DNA of 12,539 bases from an uncultured Collinsella sp. (GTDB lineage: Bacteria; Actinomycetota; Coriobacteriia; Coriobacteriales; Coriobacteriaceae): NCBI GenBank assembly GCA_900552705.1, contig USAX01000048.1, forward strand, positions 1 through 12,539. The letters are read 5' to 3'. The translations under genes were made by a program, and so were the position numbers. The notes under the pieces were generated by a model. The model was not told the DNA's origin. It did no database searches and worked only from the letters and a program-made list of their open reading frames with translations. Shown here piece by piece: positions 4,846 through 12,539 of this stretch. Every line of letters begins with the position of its first letter. The stretch's first letter is position 1.

Positions 4846-7068
4846 ATGAATATGCTCAAAATCTCGAAGGCGATCTTTAGGTCGCTTCTCTCCTCCAGGT
4901 CGCTCTGTGTTGTCGTTGTTGCGTTGATGGTTCTTTGTGCTCTGCCCGTCTTCAGGAGCGCGGCTGGCATCGACGGACGGGTCGAATACCTCGAGTCGGG
5001 AATAACCCGTGTTGAGCAGGAATTGTCAGCATCCTATGCGGATGCGCTTGTGAATGCGGGGGAGGACGGTGTCTATACCTCTTCATCAAGCATGCCCGCG
5101 CTTCTGTACCCTCTTGCCGCGGGACGTCTTATCTTGGCACCGCTCTCTCCCCTACTTCCGTTTCTGCAGATATCGGATGGAGAGTACACCTATTATGACG
5201 GATCGAAGGAGTACTTGCTATGGGTCGCAACGGCCGTTGCCGTCTCGTTCCTTGCCGCGCGTCTTAACAAACGTGAAAAGCTCATCATCCAGGCACCGAT
5301 GGGCGAGCTGGGTAGACTTGTTGCATCGAGCGTATGGGCGAGTGTTTTTGCAATGCTTGCCGTCCTCGCCATCAATCTTCCAGGGATAATCGCCGCGCTT
5401 GTGAAGAATGGCCCGGGCTCGCCGTTCTATCCGATAGGCTACATTCAATATGCGACTCCGGTTATCAAACCGGCTTGGCTGGTGTTCGCGCAGACGGCCA
5501 TCTTGCAATTCTTGGTGGCAGCGTTCATCTCGCTTGTCGTTCACCTTGCCGTGAAGATTGCCAATAACCCTACGCTTGGAATCGTGTTCGTATGTGCCCT
5601 GATGGGGGTGACGATGGTTCCCGGGTATTACGGAAGATCCATCGCTTTACGTGAGTTCGCCCTGTTGAATCCCCTTACGTATGCGAACACTGAGTTGACC
5701 GTCGGCGCCTATAGCCCGTACCCGACAACGCAGATAGTGAATCTGCCTGGACTTTGCTTCGAGCGTGGCGCGATTGCCCTCGTATGCGCAATCGGGATCG
5801 AGGTGCTGGCAATTAGCCTGCTTTGCGTTGCTGGAAAGAGCGGCTGCGCGTGCCCGATATCCCCGATTTGTCTTGAGAGAGGTTCCTTCACTGCATCGAG
5901 AACGGCAACTCGTTCGAGCGCTTGTGCCTCCGCCGTTGCATACGTAAGAACGATGGGGAAACTGCTCCTGCGTTCTCCTACCCTCGCCGTATGCGCGATT
6001 GCAATGTCGACGACGATGCTGGCCCCGGCTCTGGTCGAGATGTTTCCTGACGCTGATAACGTTTCCGCTGTTCGGTATAGGGATGGGGAGCTCCGTTCAA
6101 TAGATCGGTATCTAGAGCAGAACGCTGCGAATATGGACGTCGAGGGCAAAGCGGCCCTGGAAGACATGCGGGATGCTCTTTCGGGTTTCGTGTACGCGCC
6201 TATGCCTGCGGAGGGGTTTCGAAGCCTTGCGACGTACGAGCGCGCTCGAGGTGAGCTGGGCGCGGCAGATGCGACTCTCCTGCAATCGATCGGAATCGAG
6301 CCGGAGACTCCTTCTCGTGCGGAGGCGCGCGCCCTTCTGCTTGAGTCGATCGCGAGCTTGCCGGACCCCAAGGTTTACGAGTTAAGTACGAAGATGCCCC
6401 CATTAATCCTCCTTTCGTATCTCCAGGCAGCGCTTCCCTCCTTATTTTTGCTGTTGCCCGTGGTTGTCACATCGCTCGCGTGCACCCACCTGCAGTGTCG
6501 TTCCCTTCTGGTTCTCCAGATCCCCGCAACAGCGCATGTGCGTTTTCTGACGGCTGTTGCGCTGGCTCTCCTGCTTGGCTTGGTGCTGCTTTTGGTGTCG
6601 ATGGTTCCCGCTGTCGTTGTGTCCGTGATTAAGAACGGTGCGGGTGGATCGGAGTATCCCGTCGCTCTCATTCGGGCGGGAGCTTCGACAACGTCCATGG
6701 TGGGGGAGGCGGTGTTGTGCAGTATTCCGTTGCTGGTCATGGCATACGGCGTGATTTCCGTCGTCGCTGCGTTGACAGCAGCGATTAGCCGCAACCCCGT
6801 TGTCACCGGAATGGTTTGCGCGGTTCTCTTGGTGTTGGGTTCGTTGAGCGCTCATGTTGAAAGCGTGGGCATGGGCGTCGCGCTGCTGGCTCCATTCGCC
6901 TCGTTTGATCCCGCTTCCCAGGTGGGGACGATTGGGTTCCTTGGGCGAGGGACGAACGCGATGCCTTTTGGAGAGGTCGTCGGCGCATCGGGCGCTCTGC
7001 TGGTGGTCTTGGGCGCCGTATCTCCGTTGATGGTGCGCCTGAGTGTTCCAAAGATCGAAAGGGGATGA
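4846..7068 (+). CDS. Double ABC-2-like permease (two fused membrane modules)
   Basis: A 740-residue membrane protein made of two similar halves. Each half has one N-terminal membrane helix (about 19-37 and 378-400), an outer domain of roughly 80-120 residues, then a set of membrane helices (122-140, 158-187, 210-236, 242-260, 308-329; and 518-546, 565-598, 621-648, 651-671, 711-730). The halves share a motif after the third helix: LPGIIAALVKNG-x-G with YPI (178-197), and VPAVVVSVIKNG-x-G with YPV (587-606). It reads as an internal duplication, so one chain may supply both transmembrane domains of an ABC transporter. The ATG at 4846 is chosen because AAGG lies 6 bases before it and MNMLKISKAIF is a natural membrane-protein start. 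The in-frame ATG at 4780 has no ribosome site and would run through the hairpin at 4784-4816. The stop overlaps the ATPase start (ATGA). Probable role: export of, or immunity to, the upstream peptide. Confidence 0.8.
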   Translation: MNMLKISKAIFRSLLSSRSLCVVVVALMVLCALPVFRSAAGIDGRVEYLESGITRVEQELSASYADALVNAGEDGVYTSSSSMPALLYPLAAGRLILAPLSPLLPFLQISDGEYTYYDGSKEYLLWVATAVAVSFLAARLNKREKLIIQAPMGELGRLVASSVWASVFAMLAVLAINLPGIIAALVKNGPGSPFYPIGYIQYATPVIKPAWLVFAQTAILQFLVAAFISLVVHLAVKIANNPTLGIVFVCALMGVTMVPGYYGRSIALREFALLNPLTYANTELTVGAYSPYPTTQIVNLPGLCFERGAIALVCAIGIEVLAISLLCVAGKSGCACPISPICLERGSFTASRTATRSSACASAVAYVRTMGKLLLRSPTLAVCAIAMSTTMLAPALVEMFPDADNVSAVRYRDGELRSIDRYLEQNAANMDVEGKAALEDMRDALSGFVYAPMPAEGFRSLATYERARGELGAADATLLQSIGIEPETPSRAEARALLLESIASLPDPKVYELSTKMPPLILLSYLQAALPSLFLLLPVVVTSLACTHLQCRSLLVLQIPATAHVRFLTAVALALLLGLVLLLVSMVPAVVVSVIKNGAGGSEYPVALIRAGASTTSMVGEAVLCSIPLLVMAYGVISVVAALTAAISRNPVVTGMVCAVLLVLGSLSAHVESVGMGVALLAPFASFDPASQVGTIGFLGRGTNAMPFGEVVGASGALLVVLGAVSPLMVRLSVPKIERG

Positions 7069-7814
7069 TCTCGATGATTGACCTTCAAACGCTGACGATC
7101 TCTTATGGAAAGAAGGTGCTCGTAGATTCGGTGAACGCTGAGTTTGCCCCGGGTACGGTCTACGGTCTCGTCGCTCCGAACGGGCATGGAAAGACGACGT
7201 TGCTGCGTGCGATGGCAGGTTTGCCGGGTCCTCGCGTGGACGGGAGCATCGTTCTGGATGAGGTGCAGGGTACGGGTGCGAGAGAGGTCCGTTCTATGAT
7301 CTTCTATGCACCTGGTGAGGGGACGCTGCTGTATCCCGGATTGCGTGCGGAAGATCACCTCAAGATGGTTTGCGATATGTGGCCGCATGCTCGCGATATC
7401 GAAGAGATAGTGGAACAAACGCAGATAGGCGAGTTCGCGAAGATGAGGATCCGCACTCTGAGCCAGGGCATGAAGCAGCAGCTTACCCTGGCGATTGCGT
7501 ATGCGACGGGCGCGCGGTACCTTCTATTAGATGAGCCCATGAACGCGCTCGACCCCAGCAGGGTGGACTTGCATTCCGAGATTCTCAGGAAGCTGGCCGA
7601 TTCTGGTACGTGCATCATCATGTCATCCCACATCTTGGATTCGGTCGATAGGCTGTGCGATGAGATTCTGTTTTTGAAGGATGGGAGGCTCATTAAAAGC
7701 ATTCCGCAAGATGATGCTGCGCCGAAGTCTCCTGGATCCCATTTCGCAAAGCCTGCCGGACGCGCCGAGGGTGCGCTAAGCACGTATCGGAGACTCTACG
7801 AAAAGGGCGGGTAG
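7065..7814 (+). CDS. ABC transporter ATP-binding protein
   Basis: A 249-residue ABC ATPase with Walker A APNGHGKTT (37-45), signature LSQGM (132-136), Walker B YLLLDEP (152-158) and H-loop His189 in SSHIL. It belongs to the type that powers ABC-2 exporters. The usual Q-loop glutamine is not evident: the region reads YAPGEG (81-86). Its start ATGA overlaps the permease stop, indicating translational coupling; the in-frame ATG at 7074 has a better-spaced AAAGGGG (9 bases) and may be the real start. It should pair with the double permease, whose two modules would each need one ATPase copy. A Pro/Lys-rich tail of about 35 residues follows the core. Closest relative in the window is the ATPase half of the 602-residue protein, sharing GMKQQ after the signature. 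Confidence 0.92.
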   Translation: MISMIDLQTLTISYGKKVLVDSVNAEFAPGTVYGLVAPNGHGKTTLLRAMAGLPGPRVDGSIVLDEVQGTGAREVRSMIFYAPGEGTLLYPGLRAEDHLKMVCDMWPHARDIEEIVEQTQIGEFAKMRIRTLSQGMKQQLTLAIAYATGARYLLLDEPMNALDPSRVDLHSEILRKLADSGTCIIMSSHILDSVDRLCDEILFLKDGRLIKSIPQDDAAPKSPGSHFAKPAGRAEGALSTYRRLYEKGG

Positions 7815-7863
7815 AAATGTAAGTTAAAAATCTATGTGGCCAATGTGATACCGTTGAACCCGC

Positions 7864-7873
7864 GTATCGATAC
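7864..7873. other. GTATCGATAC palindrome in ABC intergenic gap
   Basis: The 153-base gap between the ATPase and the permease-ATPase fusion has no gene. It contains this perfect 10-bp palindrome and scattered weak promoter-like hexamers (TTGAAC at 7854-7859), none correctly spaced. The gap is long for an operon and marks a change in codon use between the two sides. Confidence 0.3.
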
Positions 7874-7967
7874 CGCTCAGCCATTCGCCTCGCCCCCGTC
7901 GCACGTATCTTCATTCGGTCTGTCATCATTAATCTAACGATGCTTTGAGGAATGTAGGTGCTTCTAA

Positions 7968-9776
7968 ATGTACTGTCGACTTCTTCTCAAACTAATCCTA
8001 AGAGACAAGGCCGTATGGATTTGTACGCTCGTTCTCGCTGCAGCCTTCTCCGTCCCCATTGCGTTCAATTCACCCATTTACGGCCCCTTCTTTATGAAGC
8101 AGGGCATGCAGGGCTTTGTCGACGCATTCAATACGCGCGCGCCCCAGGCCAGCGGCACAGACCTATCTCCAGAGCAGCAAAATGACGCGGAGCTTGCAAG
8201 ATACGCGAACGCCGCCCTTGCCGCTCAAACCGACGCCGCCTTTCTCGATTCTGCCGAGAGCTACTACGCGCTCATGGGCGAAGGCTTCCAATCCGGGTCC
8301 ATCGTGGGAGACCAAGAGACCAATGACGCAGACCTCGCGTATTGCCGTGCCCTGAGCAGCTCCGGCATCACGGATATCCCGGCCTCCGCAAACGACCTGC
8401 CATTCCTTTCCTTCCTGCCTTACGCCATTGCCACGGCGCCGTCTTTCCTTCCCTTCATCCCCTTCCTTCTCTCGTCGATACTCGTGCTCGGCGCCACAAG
8501 GCCCGGGACCCTGGCGGCAAAGGCGCCCGCGCCCAAATTCCGGCGCCTTATCCAGATCGTGTTTTCGATAATCGCCGCGGGGACCGCGATGCTCCTCGCC
8601 GGCCTCGCACCCGGGGGCATTTACGCCTTGGCCCTAAACGGCTTCGGGCAAATTGGGTACCCGATCGCCTTCTTCCATGACGGCGTGCTTACCACCACGA
8701 CCGCGGGAAACGTCTTCACAGCCCTGCTTATCGCGCTTCTTGCGGGCGGAACCTTAATATCCGTTTGCTCCGCCGTCCTATCGACCGCAACGAGGCGCGT
8801 CCTCGCAGGCCCCCTTACCTCCGCGCTGCTTGTCGCGGCCCCGGCATTCCCGTTATTGTCCGATTCGGCACTGGAGCATAACGCCGCGCTCAATCTCCTG
8901 CCGCTGGCCGTATTCTCGCCTATCGAGGCAACGGGCTACGTGGGATGCTTCCCGACAGAATTCATTGGCTCCGGTTCAGGCAGCGCATCGATGCTTGCCG
9001 TGGCCCTGGCATACGTCGCGGTCCTTTTTACGGTCGGCGCCGTTGCGACACGTTCGCCCAAACAGCCTGGACCCGCGAAAAAGCACCATGGGCTCGAGCT
9101 TCTGGACGCGAGCGTGGGATACGGGAGCACGACGATACTTTCAATCGGGTCGCTTTTCCTGAGCCCGGGAACGGCGGCGGGCCTCGTCGCTCCCAACGGC
9201 TCGGGGAAAACCACCCTTCTTGAAGCGCTGTCGGGCCAATTTCCCACCCGCATCCGCTCGGGAAGCCTGGCGGCAGACGGAATCTGCCAACGTCGATCAG
9301 CCGAATTTGCAGAACTCGTCTACCTGAGCTCTTCGGGCAGCGCGGATCTCTATCCCACGCTATCGGCCATCGAGCACCTTGCTTTCGTTAGGGAGGCGTG
9401 GAAATCGGCCGCCGACATCGACTCGCTCTGCAGCTCCCTCGGAATCTCCCCATATCTCGACAAGCCGACCCGTAAACTCTCGACAGGAATGAAGCAGCAG
9501 GTAAAGCTTGCCATGGCGATAGCGACCGATTGCCCGTACCTCATCCTCGATGAACCGCTGAACGGCCTCGATCCGGGAAAGCGGAAAACCTCCTGCGACG
9601 CGATGCGCAGCGAGGTGGCGCGGGGACGCAGCGTGCTCATTTCAAGCCATCTGCTCGACGACCTGGCAGACCTCACCAACTCGTTCTACTTCATCGAGGA
9701 CGGCACGCTCGTGGAAAAGATCAAGTCGTCCTCGCAGACGCTCAAGCAGGAATACCTCGATACATACGAGAGATGA
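7968..9776 (+). CDS. ABC permease-ATPase fusion
   Basis: A 602-residue half-transporter in ABC-2 style. The permease part spans residues 1 to about 362: helix at 16-33, an outer domain of about 110 residues, then helices near 149-176, 193-224, 246-272, 280-297 and 341-360. After a short Pro/Lys linker (363-373) comes an ATPase domain with Walker A APNGSGKTT (408-416), signature LSTGM (504-508), Walker B YLILDEP (524-530) and H-loop His561. A Q-loop glutamine is not evident (YLSSSG, 452-457). The permease carries LAPGGIYALALNG-x-G with YPI (213-232), the same motif as both halves of the upstream double permease. AGGTG lies 7 bases before the ATG, and an in-frame TAA directly precedes it. Codons are more C-ended than in the two preceding genes. 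It may act as a homodimer beside the first transporter. Confidence 0.88.
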   Translation: MYCRLLLKLILRDKAVWICTLVLAAAFSVPIAFNSPIYGPFFMKQGMQGFVDAFNTRAPQASGTDLSPEQQNDAELARYANAALAAQTDAAFLDSAESYYALMGEGFQSGSIVGDQETNDADLAYCRALSSSGITDIPASANDLPFLSFLPYAIATAPSFLPFIPFLLSSILVLGATRPGTLAAKAPAPKFRRLIQIVFSIIAAGTAMLLAGLAPGGIYALALNGFGQIGYPIAFFHDGVLTTTTAGNVFTALLIALLAGGTLISVCSAVLSTATRRVLAGPLTSALLVAAPAFPLLSDSALEHNAALNLLPLAVFSPIEATGYVGCFPTEFIGSGSGSASMLAVALAYVAVLFTVGAVATRSPKQPGPAKKHHGLELLDASVGYGSTTILSIGSLFLSPGTAAGLVAPNGSGKTTLLEALSGQFPTRIRSGSLAADGICQRRSAEFAELVYLSSSGSADLYPTLSAIEHLAFVREAWKSAADIDSLCSSLGISPYLDKPTRKLSTGMKQQVKLAMAIATDCPYLILDEPLNGLDPGKRKTSCDAMRSEVARGRSVLISSHLLDDLADLTNSFYFIEDGTLVEKIKSSSQTLKQEYLDTYER

Positions 9777-9794
9777 ATGTGGGGGAGTGTTCGG

Positions 9795-9926
9795 ATGAAG
9801 TTGATATTTAAGGTCCAGCTCGTGTTGTGCCGAAAAGACCGTGAACCTTTTGTGGGACGCGCGGCGCCGTGGTACCATAGCCGAGTTTGTTGTCTTGGTC
9901 GGAAACCAAGACGCCTTATGCGCTGA
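9795..9926 (+). pseudogene. Truncated start of another ABC permease (remnant)
   Basis: GGGGGAG lies 7 bases before ATG 9795. The first 16 codons, MKLIFKVQLVLCRKDR, look like the amphipathic start of a membrane protein and recall MYCRLLLKLILRDK, the start of the preceding permease. From about position 9843 the frame runs through the rpmE promoter and leader, and stops at 9924-9926 with no membrane helix. It begins 18 bases after the previous stop codon, as the next operon gene would. Most likely it is the 5' tip of a lost permease gene, marking the right border of the accessory block. A real 43-residue peptide is possible but less likely. Confidence 0.5.
9850..9878 (+). promoter_or_regulatory. 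rpmE promoter
   Basis: TTGTGG (9850-9855) and TACCAT (9873-9878) are separated by exactly 17 bases, 85 bases upstream of the rpmE start codon and just before the leader hairpins. Confidence 0.6.
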
Positions 9927-9940
9927 TCGGTAACCAGCGC
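9892..9940 (+). promoter_or_regulatory. rpmE leader, twin hairpins (candidate L31 autoregulatory leader)
   Basis: Two 21-base hairpins lie in tandem. Hairpin 1 (9892-9912) has a perfect 8-bp stem, GTCTTGGT with ACCAAGAC, loop CGGAA. Hairpin 2 (9920-9940) has stem GCGCTG with CAGCGC plus inner pairs. Both tops carry the same TCGG[A/T]AACC sequence, although the stem bases differ. They end 10 bases before the AGGAG ribosome site. Ribosomal protein leaders for L31 have been described in several groups, including Actinobacteria; this one fits that idea, with L31 binding its own mRNA. Confidence 0.6.
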
Positions 9941-9962
9941 CTGACCAATAAGGAGTCCTACC

Positions 9963-10388
9963 ATGAAGCAGGGTATCCATCCCCAGTATGTCGAGTGCAC
10001 GGTGACGTGCTCCTGCGGCAACACCTTCAAGACGCACGCAACCGTGTCCGAGATGAAGGTCGAGCTTTGCAACGAGTGCCACCCGTTCTACACCGGCCAG
10101 CAGAAGTTCGTCGACACCGGTGGACGCGTCCAGCGCTTCGCCGACAAGTTCGGTGGCGCCGCTGCCGCCCAGCTCAAGAAGGCTGAGGAGGCCAAGGCTG
10201 CCAAGGCCGCCAAGGCTGCTGAGGCCGAGGCCGCTCGCAAGGCCGCCGCTGAGGCTAAGGCTGCCGAGAAGGCTAAGCGTGCTGCTAAGTTCGCCGAGGA
10301 GGCTGCCAAGCAGGCCGCCGAGGCTCCCGCAGAGGCTCCCGTCGAGGAGGCCGCTGCCGAGGCCGAGACCACCGAGGCTGCTGAGTAA
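9963..10388 (+). CDS. rpmE: Ribosomal protein bL31 with long Ala/Lys/Glu tail
   Basis: Component of the 50S subunit bridging to the 30S head. Residues 1 to about 72 are a standard L31: MKQGIHPQYVE start, a zinc-ribbon set Cys16, Cys18, Cys36 and Cys39 (zinc-containing form), and the HPFYTGQQKFVDTGGRVQRF block (40-59). A 69-residue extension follows, made almost only of Ala, Lys, Glu and Arg, then an acidic Pro-containing end (about 121-141). It doubles the usual 70-residue length and is probably helical or flexible. The ATG at 9963 follows AGGAG by 8 bases. The gene has its own promoter, a structured leader and a terminator, so it is a single-gene unit. Confidence 0.96.
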   Translation: MKQGIHPQYVECTVTCSCGNTFKTHATVSEMKVELCNECHPFYTGQQKFVDTGGRVQRFADKFGGAAAAQLKKAEEAKAAKAAKAAEAEAARKAAAEAKAAEKAKRAAKFAEEAAKQAAEAPAEAPVEEAAAEAETTEAAE

Positions 10389-10423
10389 ATAGCTCGCCGC
10401 GGAATCGCTCGCATTCATGGCAT

Positions 10424-10465
10424 AAGGGCCGTGCATCCATTTGGGTGCGCGGCCCTTTTCTTTTT
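10424..10465 (+). terminator. Rho-independent terminator of rpmE
   Basis: AAGGGCCGTGCATCC (10424-10438) pairs with GGGTGCGCGGCCCTT (10443-10457), allowing two G-T pairs, around a 4-base loop and is followed by TTCTTTTT. A strong stem plus T-run, 36 bases past the rpmE stop. Confidence 0.92.
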
Positions 10466-10466
10466 A

Positions 10467-10563
10467 TTGGTGCAAGCTAACCTGTCCCCGTGGCACCAAA
10501 TGGCAGAGAGACGGCGTTTGCTCAGATAAAACTTGCCAAAATAAACCTGTCCCATTGTGGCAG
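10467..10563. repeat. AACCTGTCCC repeats in rpmE-secA spacer
   Basis: TTGGTGC (10467-10473) and GCACCAA (10493-10499) form 7-bp arms flanking AACCTGTCCC at 10480-10489. A second AACCTGTCCC near 10544-10553 begins a stem that closes with GGCAGGTT. The two related units look like a small dispersed intergenic repeat of the REP/MITE kind. Copy number elsewhere cannot be judged from this window. Confidence 0.45.
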
Positions 10564-10585
10564 GTTGGTCATAGTTATTACGTGG

Positions 10586-10601
10586 CGGTCGAGGTCGACC
10601 G
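10586..10601. promoter_or_regulatory. Dyad CGGTCGA-GG-TCGACCG before secA
   Basis: A perfect inverted repeat with 7-bp arms and a 2-base centre lies 28 bases upstream of the candidate secA -10. It could be an operator or a small hairpin; no known binding protein is assigned. Confidence 0.35.
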
Positions 10602-10628
10602 TATAGGCCGCGCCTTGTTTGGCTAAAG

Positions 10629-10634
10629 TACAAT
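10629..10634 (+). promoter_or_regulatory. Candidate secA -10 box
   Basis: TACAAT lies 61 bases before the secA ATG. The region 16-18 bases upstream (GGCCGC) is a poor -35, so the promoter is only partly supported. Confidence 0.35.
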
Positions 10635-10695
10635 CATCTGTGTTTAACTCGCCCGCAGCTGCGCGGCGTGGGCGATGGCCAAAAAGGAAAACCAC

Positions 10696-12539
<1,844 letters not shown>

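Noticed and set aside
2745..9844. ACCGTGA direct repeat at 2745-2751 and 9838-9844 as attachment-site halves
   Set aside because: The positions fit the block borders, but seven bases are too few to exclude chance over 7 kb, and flanking bases do not extend the match cleanly. An empty-site comparison would decide.
9642..10436. 264-codon minus-strand frame rich in Leu/Gly/Ser
   Set aside because: It is the mirror of the Ala/Lys/Glu tail of rpmE and the end of the permease-ATPase gene; the low-complexity LGSLGGL pattern comes from the reversed repeats.

Overview
This looks like a chromosomal segment from a high-GC Gram-positive anaerobe, most likely a Coriobacteriia member of the Collinsella type. 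The grounds are G/C-ended codons in the housekeeping genes, a ribosomal protein L31 with a long Ala/Lys/Glu tail, a two-domain-length citrate synthase of the Gram-positive/anaerobe type, and repeated AACCTGTCCC motifs between genes. This assignment is from general resemblance and no search was run.

Left flank (1-2397, all minus strand): a partial HAD-family phosphatase, a rho-independent terminator, citrate synthase (gltA) and a small ACT-domain protein upstream of it. A 396-base gene-free stretch (2398-2793) follows, holding a candidate -10 box, short repeats and GC-rich hairpins.

Accessory block (2794 to about 9845): on the minus strand lie a tyrosine-recombinase catalytic domain without its N-terminal DNA-binding domain, a YozG-like XRE regulator joined to it in frame across a TAG, and a DUF2975 membrane protein (a YoaS/YozG-like pair). 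They share a palindrome-rich control region with a divergent plus-strand cluster. That cluster encodes a small secreted Cys-containing protein (possible bacteriocin, faint lactococcin-972 resemblance) whose signal peptide is interrupted by TAG, a double permease (two ABC-2-like modules in one chain), a stand-alone ABC ATPase and a permease-ATPase fusion. The cluster ends with what seems to be the first codons of another permease, cut off at the rpmE promoter. The three permease modules share a P-x8-NG-x-G-x3-YP motif, so the transporter set seems to have grown by duplication and fusion. The likely job of the set is export of, or self-protection against, the small secreted peptide. This is inference.

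Right flank (about 9846-12539, plus strand): the rpmE promoter and a two-hairpin leader, rpmE (L31) with a strong terminator, a repeat-bearing spacer, and the first 614 codons of secA. The block 2794-9845 therefore reads as an old, partly eroded integrated island between core genes.
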